A stretch of 64,000 nt of DNA from Phycisphaeraceae bacterium (GCA_020851735.1 JADZCD010000010.1:1-64000); one strand, 5' to 3'; positions 1 through 7,387 are shown, counted from the first letter of the stretch. The notes: generated by a model from the letters alone, not told the origin. Numbers and translations are program-made.

Positions 1-510
1 AACCCCCGCTTCTTTGTTTAGGGGGCTATCGCAGAGCGCCGCGTCCCCCCCCGAACTCTTCTCCCCCTCCCCCCGCCGCGGATCTCCATACACCAGATCA
101 ATCATCGCCAGCAGATTCAGCAGCCCCGCCAACGCCGTGTATAGAATCCCCAGCTCCGCCATCCGCCCGAACGCCGGTCCATAAAACGGAGCTGGATAAT
201 CCCCAGGCCGGGGCAAATCACCAAATTCCGCCACACTCTTGTGCTTTAAGTGCTGCAAATACAAATCCACAGGAATCGTCGGCCCAACCAGCGCCTGCCC
301 CAGAAACCACAACGACAGCCGCCGCTCCTTCACGCTCGCCTGCGCATCATGATGATCCACCACGCTGATGCCCCCCAAAAGCAGCCCCATGGTCCACAAA
401 CCTAGAATCGCTATTCCAATCGCCAGCCCCCTTCGGCGCTGTCCTGCTAAAAAATGCCCAAGCCCAGGCACCAGCCAGCCGATCAAGGCCACATGGGGCT
501 GCCACTGCAT
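1..510 (-). CDS. Membrane protein, DUF6677/TM2-like, 3' end cut by window edge
   Basis: The open frame runs from an ATG at 510 to the window edge with no stop, so the C-terminus is missing. The start follows AAGG and GGAAG. The protein opens with WLVPGLGHFLAGQRRRG, a motif I associate with planctomycete DUF6677 and TM2-like membrane proteins (Pro-Gly-Leu-Gly-His turn, then a basic loop). A hydrophobic helix follows at about residues 25-45, then a soluble stretch and a second hydrophobic segment near residues 125-140 (ILYTALAGLLNLLAMIDLVYG). The visible end crosses a family A hairpin at 16-44, so the terminal residues are repeat-derived. The role of the family is unknown to me; a small inner-membrane protein is the safest call. 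Confidence 0.72.
   Translation of the reverse strand, partial: MQWQPHVALIGWLVPGLGHFLAGQRRRGLAIGIAILGLWTMGLLLGGISVVDHHDAQASVKERRLSLWFLGQALVGPTIPVDLYLQHLKHKSVAEFGDLPRPGDYPAPFYGPAFGRMAELGILYTALAGLLNLLAMIDLVYGDPRRGEGEKSSGGDAALCDSPLNKEAGV
16..44 (+). repeat. Hairpin repeat family A, degenerate copy
   Basis: The copy has the family A layout: GTTTAG, a left arm, loop GCA, a right arm, then CGCGT. The arms GGCTATC and GAGCGCC pair only partly, so this is the weakest of five copies. It lies inside the reading frame of the DUF6677-like gene on the opposite strand. Confidence 0.6.
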
Positions 511-838
511 CTTCCGATGACCTTTAACCGCCACTTTCAGCTCCCAGGACTACCTCAGCCCACACCCCCCGGAACATCCTCCCAAAACTCCCCCCGGATA
601 TCCCCCGCATACCCCCCGAAAACCCATGTTCCACCAAACTCACAAAAAACACGTTGACAAACCTGAACGCGGCGATAGTGTAACCGCTCAGTTTAGCTTG
701 AGCTATCGTTTCAAGGACCCGGTAACGAGCCAAAGCACGCCTTTCGCCCTATCGTTACTGCGGCAACCTGGAAGTTCAGCCGGAGGCCTTCGTCGACCCC
801 CGCTAGAAGCAGCCAACCTCGATGTTTGGAGATCATCC
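511..838. other. Intergenic region, no gene seen
   Basis: About 330 bases between the divergent starts of the DUF6677-like gene and the acidic protein gene. The left part is very C-rich (runs of CCCCC, plus strand). I see no convincing gene, RNA or hairpin. It should hold two divergent promoters, but no clear -35/-10 pair stands out. Confidence 0.4.
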
Positions 839-1099
839 ATGACGGCACTGCTGGACCCCATATTGAACGCACAAACCCTACCGCTTACCTCTTTTGACGT
901 CGGTGCCGGTCCGCAGCCCTCTTATCCCCAGCTCGTCGAGAACGAAGACCTTGAGGACGACGACTTTTTGGACGATGAAGAGGATGAAGACGAGGACCTG
1001 GACGACTTCTTCGACGACGAAGAGGAAGAAGACGAGGACGACGACTTCTTCGACGATGACGACGAAGATGACGACGACCTCGACGACGAGGAAGTGTAA
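839..1099 (+). CDS. Small, extremely acidic protein
   Basis: 86 residues. The ATG at 839 follows a TGGAGA ribosome site about ten bases upstream; a longer in-frame start at 626 lacks one and has unlikely composition. The N-terminal 30 residues look ordinary (MTALLDPILNAQTLPLTSF). From about residue 34 the chain is almost entirely Asp and Glu, with recurring D-D-F-F/L-D-D units. No fold or catalytic motif is recognisable. Such tails occur in proteins that bind basic partners or nucleic-acid-binding surfaces, but that is a guess here. The next gene, 59 bases downstream on the same strand, has an Arg-rich N-terminus, so the pair may be co-expressed. Confidence 0.68.
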   Translation: MTALLDPILNAQTLPLTSFDVGAGPQPSYPQLVENEDLEDDDFLDDEEDEDEDLDDFFDDEEEEDEDDDFFDDDDEDDDDLDDEEV

Positions 1100-1158
1100 C
1101 CCGGGCGGACCTGCCTCCTGCGCAGCCGCCGCCGGGCGGTCGTCTTCAGGAGTAAAGG

Positions 1159-1548
1159 ATGTCCGAGCAAGCTCCCTACGATGGCCCTGACCGCCGCAGC
1201 GCCTCTAACCGCCGCGAAACGGTCGTCGATCGCCGCACCGTCGGCACTGGCCTCGAACGCCGCCGCGGCCCCGGACGCCGACGCACTGACTTTGCCAAAA
1301 CCGCCGAGGAAGGCGAGATGAATCAGGAACAGTTCCTGTTCATCAAAGCCATCGACGCCTACAAACGCGTCAACAATCGCCCCTTCCCCACCTGGAGCGA
1401 AGTCCTCGAGGTCATTCGCAAGCTCGGCTACCGCAAAACCTGCCCCTCCCAATTAAGCCTCGCCGGCTGCGACGACTGGACCGAACAAGTCGACGCCCCC
1501 GCCTTCACCAAACCCCTCCCCCCCCTCCCCCACGACGACGAAGAATAA
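1159..1548 (+). CDS. Small protein with Arg-rich N-terminus
   Basis: 129 residues, ATG after an AGGAG site. Residues 9-43 are packed with Arg in repeats of the form DRR, NRRE and ERRRGPGRRR. The middle (about 53-100, beginning MNQEQFLFIKAIDAYKRVNNRPFPTWSEVLEVIRKLGYRK) looks like a compact helical domain, possibly winged-helix-like because of the WSEVLEVIRKLGYRK segment. The end is Pro- and Asp/Glu-rich. I recall similar short proteins in planctomycetes but know no function. It follows the poly-acidic protein gene on the same strand, and the opposite charges make a physical interaction plausible but unproven. Confidence 0.72.
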   Translation: MSEQAPYDGPDRRSASNRRETVVDRRTVGTGLERRRGPGRRRTDFAKTAEEGEMNQEQFLFIKAIDAYKRVNNRPFPTWSEVLEVIRKLGYRKTCPSQLSLAGCDDWTEQVDAPAFTKPLPPLPHDDEE

Positions 1549-1573
1549 GTCGCAAGGGAAATTGGGAGTTAGG

Positions 1574-1607
1574 GATTGGGTATTGGGTATTGGGTATTGG
1601 GTATTGG
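1574..1607 (+). repeat. Tandem heptamer TATTGGG, about 4.5 copies
   Basis: A period-7 array with GGG in every unit, spaced by four bases, which fits the general pattern for a G-quadruplex on the plus strand. It lies 25 bases after the Arg-rich protein gene. Confidence 0.85.
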
Positions 1608-1636
1608 AAATTGCCCCTTAGAAATTAGATGCCTCA

Positions 1637-1663
1637 AAGCCCAGGGAAAAAATCTCTGGGCCC
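1637..1663 (+). repeat. Hairpin repeat family C
   Basis: Inverted repeat with arms CCCAGGGA and TCTCTGGG (one G-T type mismatch) around an A-rich loop, preceded by AAAG as in the copy at 5324. Confidence 0.8.
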
Positions 1664-1670
1664 CCTTCCT

Positions 1671-1700
1671 GTTTAGCGGGCGATCGCAGATCGCCGCGTT
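1671..1700 (+). repeat. Hairpin repeat family A
   Basis: Perfect arms GGCGATC and GATCGCC around loop GCA, flanked by GTTTAGC on the left and GCG on the right. Same orientation as the copies at 16 and 6422, opposite to those at 33949 and 41328. Confidence 0.88.
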
Positions 1701-1742
1701 TTCCCCCCTCTATCTCCCCCTCCCTCCTCGCCCCCTCCACCC

Positions 1743-1905
1743 CCACTTCCCCTCCCCCCAATCCCCGGGCCTCCAAGCCGGGCCCTTCAGGCCCGGATCC
1801 ATCCCCCACCCTCCCTCCCCCTTTCTCTCAGCTAAATTCCCCCCCACGCCCCAACCTCTGCCCCACCGCATCGCCGTCCTCTGCTGCCTCCTTGCCCCCC
1901 ACTGA
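1743..1905 (+). pseudogene. Decayed 5' fragment of the Nudix gene and its upstream region
   Basis: This stretch aligns with 3287-3455, the leader and first codons of the intact Nudix gene. It includes the same hairpin with arms CCGGGC and GCCCGG around CTTCAG-type bases (1778-1797, matching 3321-3339). The start codon is now ACG. The remaining codons read PQPLPHRIAVLCCLLAPH and stop at 1903-1905, against SQPLPYRIAVLCYLFDSH in the intact gene. Homology ends there. It is a non-functional remnant of a duplication or of an insertion into an older Nudix locus. Confidence 0.8.
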
Positions 1906-1971
1906 AAACGGTGATGGAAACGGCCAAACGCGTCTTTGCCCGGCGACTGGCCCCCGCCTGATCCGCCCCAC

Positions 1972-2005
1972 AAAAAAAAGGCGGACCCCCTGTGCGGGTC
2001 CGCCT
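1972..2005 (-). terminator. Rho-independent terminator of the PEP-CTERM gene
   Basis: On the minus strand, a GC-rich stem (GGCGGACCC paired with GGGTCCGCC) is followed by eight T. It starts 28 bases after the stop codon of the gene at 2033-2740 and points the right way for it. Confidence 0.88.
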
Positions 2006-2032
2006 CGAATACGATCTCTGCATGCTGGATAA

Positions 2033-2740
2033 TCAGACGCGGCGACGGCGGAGCAGCGCCGTGGCGCCCAGCGCCAGCAACGTCACGCTGGCAGGCTCCG
2101 GCACAGCCGTCAGCGTCACCAGGTTGATGTACGCCAGTTGGGCCGAGTGGTTGTTGTTCGGGCCCGCCGCGACGTCAATGGTGATCTTGCCGTTGGCGTC
2201 AGGAACCACGCCCGTCGCCACCACGTAGTTGTCCACGTTGCCCGAGGCGTTCAGCAGCAGCACCTGAATGCCCGCGCCGGTCACCGTGTACTGGCTTTCA
2301 CGCACGTCACTGACGCCGGCACGCGAGCCGTAGAGCAGCACGTCATACGTGTAGGCCGGGTCGAGATTCTGCAATTCGAATCCGCCCGTGGGGTCAGGCG
2401 CGCCGGCACCGAAGTCGGTCGCCGTCACATAGAAGCCGTCCCGCGATGCACTGGCCGGAAAAATCGTGCTCGCCGTGGTCCCCGAAGTGTTCCACCAGGG
2501 GTAGAACGAATCGGTGACCAATAGGTTGATGCCGGTGCTCGCGCCGTTGGCGTCCACCAGGTCGGTGTGGGTTTGGCCAAATCCGGGCATGGCCATCGAG
2601 TTGCCGTTGGTCGTGATGAAACCTGCGTCCCACGAACCGAAATCCACCATGATCGGAACCCCAGGCGTGATGGAGGCCGACGCCTGCCCAATGCAAACCG
2701 TCAGTACCATCGCAACAGCGGAAAATGAAAACGTGCGCAT
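2033..2740 (-). CDS. PEP-CTERM sorted secreted protein
   Basis: 235 residues. The ATG at 2740 follows GGGAGAG; a longer in-frame start at 2848 would add an implausible extension before the signal peptide. The N-terminus is a signal peptide (MRTFSFSAVAMVLTVCIGQASA). The mature part is a beta-rich extracellular domain with Asn/Gly-rich segments. The C-terminus is a classical PEP-CTERM tag: VPEP, a hydrophobic helix (about 15 residues) and RRRRV, read by an exosortase that is not encoded in this window. A terminator follows. It sits between the Nudix remnant and the intact Nudix gene, so it may belong to an inserted segment. Ligand or function unknown. Confidence 0.88.
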   Translation of the reverse strand: MRTFSFSAVAMVLTVCIGQASASITPGVPIMVDFGSWDAGFITTNGNSMAMPGFGQTHTDLVDANGASTGINLLVTDSFYPWWNTSGTTASTIFPASASRDGFYVTATDFGAGAPDPTGGFELQNLDPAYTYDVLLYGSRAGVSDVRESQYTVTGAGIQVLLLNASGNVDNYVVATGVVPDANGKITIDVAAGPNNNHSAQLAYINLVTLTAVPEPASVTLLALGATALLRRRRV

Positions 2741-2849
2741 CTTAATCTCTCCCTTCCGAAACAAATTTAGAAGTTCCGATAACCGTTGAGATTTGAGGCC
2801 CTCCGGCCCACAACGGGTACCGACATCACACGGAAGTGTGTGAGTCATT

Positions 2850-3200
2850 TCGAATATACAACATTTGCCTAAACATGCAATATTTTTCTGGAATTCTTCT
2901 TTAGAGTTATATCGTTTTTTGATCTAAGCACTCATACGAAAATAAATAATATATAATTGGGAAATTAGCATCGTTTTCAACCTGATATTTCATAATTACA
3001 TTACTCATATGGTATTTATATTGTATGACCTCATGAGAAAATTATTTAGTTGCCCAGGCAAACATGCGAATTAACGTCTAATTAACAATATTAATTCTTC
3101 GTTAAGACTAAAAATTATTTTGTCGTTCAATAACAACATGCTTGCACATAAATATTGTCTATTTACGCAATATGCGGCCCGTTTTTCGGATGTTATATTG
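2850..3200. promoter_or_regulatory. AT-rich block upstream of the PEP-CTERM gene, no gene
   Basis: About 350 bases strikingly rich in A and T, unlike all surrounding DNA. It contains many TAAT/ATTA words and short AT-rich inverted motifs. No credible coding frame or RNA is visible. Its position just before the divergent PEP-CTERM gene suggests an upstream promoter region bound by nucleoid proteins or a foreign remnant. The promoter role is inference from position. Confidence 0.5.
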
Positions 3201-3286
3201 GGTTCTTGCTCCCTCAGCGCCAATGGATCACCTCCAGAAGAAAGAATGCAGTCCGGTCGACATTCCTGGCCTTGGACGTCCTAGAC

Positions 3287-3455
3287 CACTTCCCCTCCCC
3301 CCAATCCCCGGGCCCCCAAGCCGGGCCCTTCAGGCCCGGATACATCCCCCCACATCCCCTCCCTCCTCCCCTCCTGATCTTCCCGCTCTGCTAAACTCCC
3401 CGCCATGTCCCAACCTCTGCCCTATCGCATCGCCGTCCTCTGCTACCTCTTCGAC
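3287..3455 (+). repeat. Intact copy of the duplicated Nudix leader and 5' end
   Basis: Partner of the decayed copy at 1743-1905 in the same orientation. It covers the C-rich leader, the small hairpin at 3321-3339 and about the first 17 codons of the Nudix gene. The two copies bracket the PEP-CTERM gene and AT-rich block. Confidence 0.78.
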
Positions 3456-3902
3456 TCCCACGGCCGCGTCCTGCTCCTCCACCGCCGCAAACCCCCCAAT
3501 CAGGACCTCTACTCCCCCATCGGCGGCAAGCTCGAACAGTCCGTCGGCGAAAGCCCCACCGCCTGCGCCTTGCGCGAAATTCACGAGGAAGTAGGCCTCC
3601 AACTCTCCGCCACCGACCTGCACCTAACCGGCATCGTCTCCGAGTCCGGCTACGAAGATCAATGCCATTGGCTGATGTTTCTCTACGAAGTCCGCCACCC
3701 CGTCTCCGTGCCCGCTGCCACCTTCGACGAAGGCGTCCTGGAATGGCACGATCCCGACGCGCTTGACCGCTTGCCCATCCCCCAGACCGACAAACAAGTC
3801 ATCTGGCCGCTCTTCTGGCGCTTCCGCGGACGCTTCTTCGCCGCCCATATCCATTGCCAAGGCGGACAACTCCTCTGGACAATCGAACAGGAAAGCTGGT
3901 AA
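3405..3902 (+). CDS. Nudix hydrolase
   Basis: 165 residues. Nudix enzymes cleave nucleoside diphosphates linked to another group, often oxidised or non-canonical nucleotides. The Nudix box lies at residues 40-65: GGKLEQSVGE followed by SPTACAL and REIHEEVGL. The REUXEEXGU half is perfect, supplying the Mg2+-binding glutamates. The spacing before it is two residues longer than canonical, as in some MutT-like relatives. The C-terminal part (CHWLMFLYEV) matches a typical Nudix beta-strand region. No Shine-Dalgarno is visible before the ATG, so it may be leaderless or weakly translated. Substrate cannot be told from sequence. A broken copy of its 5' end lies at 1743-1905. Confidence 0.9.
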   Translation: MSQPLPYRIAVLCYLFDSHGRVLLLHRRKPPNQDLYSPIGGKLEQSVGESPTACALREIHEEVGLQLSATDLHLTGIVSESGYEDQCHWLMFLYEVRHPVSVPAATFDEGVLEWHDPDALDRLPIPQTDKQVIWPLFWRFRGRFFAAHIHCQGGQLLWTIEQESW

Positions 3903-4145
3903 CAAATTTGTCTATTTTTGCATTCGTTTTTCAGGTGATTTTTTGCGCCAATCGCCCGCCTGTCACACCATAATTCGGCGAATTTACCGGAAAAAACAGT
4001 CCATTCCGACCCCGCCCAAATATTCGGGAAATCCCTCATTTCAGACCAAACCCGCAACTGAAGACTTGCCAATCTTCTTCATTTGATTACAATTTCCTTC
4101 GCCGGGGCAGACTCCTTTCCCAACTGGCAAGAAGGGAGCCAGCCC

Positions 4146-5237
4146 ATGTTAGAACATCAGATTGACATCCTACCGGTCGGTTCGGACGGTCCGTGGGGCG
4201 CTGCCCAAGAGAAGATCTACCAAGAAGTGCAACAGCGCTTGACCTGCGATGCGCTGGCCATCGGTGTCCTGCGCCTGCCTAAGCCGCAGACCGAAGGCCT
4301 GCTCTGCGTCCACGGCTGGCCCGCCGCCGACGTCGTGGAAATGCTGCAAAACAACTTCGAGCAGCAGGCCCTGACCAAAGCTGCCATCAAAAACGGCGCC
4401 GCCGCCGCCACGCCTCAGGAAAGCCCCTTCAGCTCCGCGAAACTCAAAAACCACCACGTCGTCATGGCCATGGCCGCCGAATCCACCGCCAAACGCATCT
4501 GGTGGTGGGCGATCTTCGGCCGCAAGGGCAAGCCCTTTACCGAAACCGAAATCGAAATGGCCAACCTCCTGCTCCTGCGCTGGCAGGTCCACTTCCATCG
4601 CGCCGATGAACCAGGCGTCGGCCGCGTCCTCCTGGGAGCTGGCGATCGCGTCCAACTGGCCGACCTGGACACCCAGGCCACCCTGCTGACTAATCACAAA
4701 CTCTTAGACGACCTGCTCCAGGAATTCCACCCCGTAATCTCCCAACGCTTCCCCGAATTGCCCGTCAACGCCTCCCGCGACATCGCCCTCAACCTCGCCG
4801 GGCAGGATTACTGGGTCCGCTTCCAACGCCGCCAACCGGTTGACGGCCTAGGCGAACAACAGTGGTACATCGAGCTCCGCCGCCTAGGTGAAGACGAACT
4901 GCCCGTCATCGGCGTGCTCACCGACGAACGCATCGCCCGGGCCATCGCCTTCCTCCACGAAAACTACCCCGACTCCCCCAGCCTCACCCTCCTGGCCCGC
5001 CAGGTCCACATGAGCCCCTTCCACTTCCACCGCCTGTTCTCCAAACAGGCTGGCATCAGCCCCAAACACTACCTCCAGAAAAAACAACTCCAGACCGCCA
5101 AGTGGCTCCTCCGCTCCTCCAAAGAACCCATCGGCGCCATCGCCGCCCACACCGGGTTCGCCAGCCACGGGCACTTCACCAGCACCTTCCACCGCATCAT
5201 CGGCGTAAGCCCCAGCGAGTACCGCCACCAGTTCTAA
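4146..5237 (+). CDS. AraC-family transcriptional regulator with GAF-like sensor
   Basis: 363 residues. I choose the ATG at 4146, preceded by AAGGGAG, over the longer frame from 4083. Residues about 10-150 (QEKIYQEVQQRLTCDALAIGVLRLP to the WWWAIFGRKGKPFTETEIEMANLLLLRW segment) resemble a GAF-type ligand domain: the last part matches the usual GAF ending where a helix follows F-T-x-x-E. The C-terminal 100 residues are a double helix-turn-helix of AraC/XylS type (IARAIAFLHENYPDSPSLTLLARQV, then MSPFHFHRLFSKQAGISPKHYL and the closing GFASHGHFTSTFHRIIGVSPSEYR). It probably activates transcription in response to an unknown signal. No obvious target gene adjoins it. A strong terminator follows at 5324. 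Confidence 0.9.
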   Translation: MLEHQIDILPVGSDGPWGAAQEKIYQEVQQRLTCDALAIGVLRLPKPQTEGLLCVHGWPAADVVEMLQNNFEQQALTKAAIKNGAAAATPQESPFSSAKLKNHHVVMAMAAESTAKRIWWWAIFGRKGKPFTETEIEMANLLLLRWQVHFHRADEPGVGRVLLGAGDRVQLADLDTQATLLTNHKLLDDLLQEFHPVISQRFPELPVNASRDIALNLAGQDYWVRFQRRQPVDGLGEQQWYIELRRLGEDELPVIGVLTDERIARAIAFLHENYPDSPSLTLLARQVHMSPFHFHRLFSKQAGISPKHYLQKKQLQTAKWLLRSSKEPIGAIAAHTGFASHGHFTSTFHRIIGVSPSEYRHQF

Positions 5238-5249
5238 CCCCCCCCGCCC

Positions 5250-5303
5250 CCGGAAGTACCCCCGGAAGTGCCCCTGGAAGTAACCCCGGAAGTGGCACCC
5301 CGG
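5250..5303 (+). repeat. Array of CCGGAAGT words
   Basis: Four copies of C(C/T)GGAAGT separated by C-runs, directly after the AraC gene. This is the reverse complement of the ACTTCCGGGG word that recurs through the first 43 kb. Confidence 0.75.
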
Positions 5304-5323
5304 TAGTTTGCCCCAAAAACGCT

Positions 5324-5358
5324 TAAAGCCCAGGGAAAAAATCCCTGGGCTTTTTTTT
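5324..5358 (+). terminator. Terminator after the AraC gene, hairpin family C copy
   Basis: Perfect arms AGCCCAGGGA and TCCCTGGGCT around an A-rich loop, followed by eight T. It has full intrinsic-terminator form and is also one of the family C repeats, so at least this member likely terminates transcription. Confidence 0.85.
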
Positions 5359-5451
5359 GTCTATCCCCACCCCAACAACACCCCCCACCATTTCCCCCCG
5401 CCCCCTCCCCTCTCTACTTTCTACTCTCTACCCTCTAACCCCCCTCCGTCC

Positions 5452-5739
5452 TCACTTGTCATTATCGGATTCACCCCCCCCGGAATCCCCGGACCCCCCG
5501 CCACCCCCGGGAACCCCGGAATCGCCCCCCGTTCCCGCTGCTCTCCCCCGGGCCACCGGCCCATCCACTGCTGGTTTGGCAGCAATATCCCCCTTTACAG
5601 TCAGCCTTTGCTCCCCTACCGTCCATTGGGCCAGTTGGTGGGCTCCCTTTTCCACGCCCGATAGCCCCCGGCCTAAGATCCAGGAAAAAAATCCTCGCCG
5701 GCTGACCGATGATCTATCTGGATTTATTGGCTCGCTCAA
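5452..5739 (-). CDS. Small Tat-signal-like protein with Gly-rich tail, TTG start
   Basis: 95 residues. The start is TTG at 5739, with AGGAG eight bases upstream; no ATG is available. Residues 12-27 read VSRRGFFSWILGRGLS, close to a twin-arginine signal motif (S-R-R-x-F-F). However, the hydrophobic stretch after it is short, so export is uncertain. The middle (about 28-65) looks like a soluble region (EKGAHQLAQWTVGEQRLTVKG). The end is Gly/Ser/Asp-rich and is encoded by G-rich repeat-like DNA. I recall similar RRGFF-starting small proteins beside redox enzymes in planctomycetes, but no such enzyme adjoins here. Confidence 0.6.
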   Translation of the reverse strand: MSEPINPDRSSVSRRGFFSWILGRGLSGVEKGAHQLAQWTVGEQRLTVKGDIAAKPAVDGPVARGRAAGTGGDSGVPGGGGGSGDSGGGESDNDK

Positions 5740-5849
5740 ACCACTGGCTCCTGGGTCGGCTTGCCGTTATCGTATTCCAAAAGACTCTTGCCCACGGCTG
5801 CTCGATCCGATAATGCCTTAGCAACTATCCTTCAGGGAAAGGACTTTTC

Positions 5850-6404
5850 ATGAATCTGCTTGCCCAACTTCACGCCCGTCCTTACGGTGTGTGCCTGCTC
5901 CTGGCGGCCCTCTTCCTGCCCGCCTGTGCCAGCCTCGACCGCCATGCCTACTACAGCTCCGTCGATCAACCTAAAACCATCGCCGTCCGCGATCCCTACA
6001 CCAACCACGTCTTCTGGACCATGGACGTCCCGGTCAATCATAAGCTTAAGCTCAATTTCGACCGCAAGGGCGAAATCGAACTGGCCAAGGTCAGCGGCAA
6101 GCCCGCTACCTCCATGACCTGGAGCCTCTCAGGCCCCACCAAGCACGGCAGCGGCTCCGTCAAGCTCTATGGCACGCCCGTGATCATTGACGTCAGCCTC
6201 CGCCCCGCCCCTGAATATCCCCCCAACTTCCCCGGCCCGCAGGTGCCCTCCGACCGCTCCACCGCCGCCGCCGTCAACACCACCCCCGCACCCGTAAGCA
6301 CCTCCGCCGGCGCCCCCGGTGGCGCTCAAGCTGTCCCGCCATCCGTTCCCGAAACTCCCGCCGACGAACCCGCCCCGCCCCCAGCTGACCTGTCCAAACC
6401 CTGA
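5850..6404 (+). CDS. Lipoprotein, function unknown
   Basis: 184 residues, ATG after AGGGAAAGGA. The N-terminus has a signal sequence ending in a lipobox (LFLPAC at about residues 22-27), so Cys27 would be lipidated and the protein anchored to a membrane facing outward. Residues 35-125 form a small beta-rich domain (SSVDQPKTIAVRDPYTNHVFWTMDVPVNHKLKLNF). The last 60 residues are Pro/Ala-rich and likely disordered. No enzyme motif is visible. Similar VFWTMDVPVN proteins occur in planctomycetes in my memory, without known role. The next gene also encodes an exported protein. Confidence 0.82.
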   Translation: MNLLAQLHARPYGVCLLLAALFLPACASLDRHAYYSSVDQPKTIAVRDPYTNHVFWTMDVPVNHKLKLNFDRKGEIELAKVSGKPATSMTWSLSGPTKHGSGSVKLYGTPVIIDVSLRPAPEYPPNFPGPQVPSDRSTAAAVNTTPAPVSTSAGAPGGAQAVPPSVPETPADEPAPPPADLSKP

Positions 6405-6421
6405 CCTTCATGGGGCGACTT

Positions 6422-6450
6422 GTTTAGCAGCGGTTCGCAGAACCGCGCGT
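6422..6450 (+). repeat. Hairpin repeat family A, stem variant
   Basis: Arms GCGGTTC and GAACCGC pair perfectly around loop GCA, with GTTTAG to the left and GCGT to the right. Compared with the copy at 1671 several stem positions changed on both sides together, so pairing is kept. Confidence 0.88.
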
Positions 6451-6453
6451 CGC

Positions 6454-6479
6454 AGCCCCGCATGGAAATGCGGGGCCGG
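6454..6479 (+). repeat. Hairpin repeat family G
   Basis: Arms GCCCCGCAT and ATGCGGGGC around GGAA-type loop bases. The same element occurs at 12036-12060. Confidence 0.85.
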
Positions 6480-6497
6480 CTCAGGCAAATCCAAAGG

Positions 6498-6576
6498 CTA
6501 CTTCCGGGGGCGGGGGCACTTCCGGGGTTTACTTCCGGGGTTTACTTCCGGGGGGGGCTACTTCCGGGGTCCGGGG
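6498..6576 (+). repeat. Array of ACTTCCGGGG words
   Basis: Five copies of (A/T)ACTTCCGGGG with variable G-rich or TT spacers, ending about 40 bases before the start codon of the next gene. Confidence 0.82.
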
Positions 6577-6616
6577 GCTATGATTCGGGTGGGTTGGGTG
6601 TGTGTCGGAGAACTCC

Positions 6617-7309
6617 ATGATCCTTGGGCGACTGCATATTTTCGCTGGTTTGTGCGCCTTGGCGATCGCTTTGCCTTCTGCCGCCCAGTCCGCCCAGGCC
6701 ATTGATCAAACCGTTGAAGACCAAGGCACCACCTCCACCAGTCTCCGCCACGTCGAGTTCGGCCTGCGCCAAACCGGCCAGCAGTCTTCGCTTTTAGCCG
6801 TCCCCAATCAGCCGGACATCTTCGGCGGGTTGCAGCCGGTGGATCTCTATCGCTCCAACGCTCTGCCCGACCACACCTTCTACCGCGTCGGCCCGGGTTA
6901 TCTCCTGCGGGTGCAGAAGATGGACTACCTGGTCCGCGACAGCCAGAACAAGGTCTACCTCAACCGCAAGCCGCGCGTCGATGGCGAATTCCGCGAAATG
7001 CCTGGGCCTAACGCTTATTTTGAACTTTCCCCCTGGCTCGCCCAGTCCCTGCCCAACGCCGCCGCCGGCATGAATCAGCCGCACGTCCCCCTCGCCGCGG
7101 TCCCCGCCGCGCAAGTCCCCTGGCAGCCGCCCCAGCAGGCCATGGATTTCCAAGTCGACCTGGCCAACCCGCATCTGACGGAAACCGAAACCGCGCATTG
7201 GAAAGCCCTCAGCCCGCGCTCCCATCCGCCGACCACCGCCACCGTCGACCCCCAGACCGGCCGCATTGACACCCGCATCAACACCAGCCTCGACGGCCGC
7301 GCAAGGTAA
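6617..7309 (+). CDS. Secreted protein, function unknown
   Basis: 230 residues from the ATG at 6617, which follows GGAG by seven bases; a GTG at 6602 has no better site. The N-terminus is a signal peptide (ILGRLHIFAGLCALAIALPSAAQSAQA). The mature chain contains a segment with regular beta-strand character (DHTFYRVGPGYLLRVQKMDYLVRD) near residues 85-115 and Pro/Gln-rich linkers afterwards. I recognise no family. An ACTTCCGGGG array lies just upstream and a family B hairpin 50 bases downstream. Confidence 0.75.
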   Translation: MILGRLHIFAGLCALAIALPSAAQSAQAIDQTVEDQGTTSTSLRHVEFGLRQTGQQSSLLAVPNQPDIFGGLQPVDLYRSNALPDHTFYRVGPGYLLRVQKMDYLVRDSQNKVYLNRKPRVDGEFREMPGPNAYFELSPWLAQSLPNAAAGMNQPHVPLAAVPAAQVPWQPPQQAMDFQVDLANPHLTETETAHWKALSPRSHPPTTATVDPQTGRIDTRINTSLDGRAR

Positions 7310-7360
7310 AGCAGCCGCTCCCGCGGAATTTGAACCCCTCTTTCCCCGCCATCCCCCATC

Positions 7361-7387
7361 GAAGCCCACGGATTCAATCCGTGGGTC
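7361..7387 (+). repeat. Hairpin repeat family B, abutting the 948-residue gene's stop
   Basis: Arms CCCACGGAT and ATCCGTGGG around TCA-like loop bases, preceded by GAAG. Its right edge touches the stop codon (7386-7388, minus strand) of the downstream convergent gene. A near-identical copy in the same orientation lies at 11941-11967, on the other side of the two-gene unit. Confidence 0.88.

Noticed and set aside
922-1452. A 176-residue minus-strand frame over the acidic and Arg-rich genes
   Set aside because: It is a shadow: the poly-Ser tail arises from reading the GAC/GAA run backwards, and the plus-strand genes have ribosome sites and natural composition.
3142-3594. A 150-codon plus-strand frame starting in the AT-rich block
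   Set aside because: It crosses the Nudix gene in another frame and has Pro/Ser-rich shadow composition.
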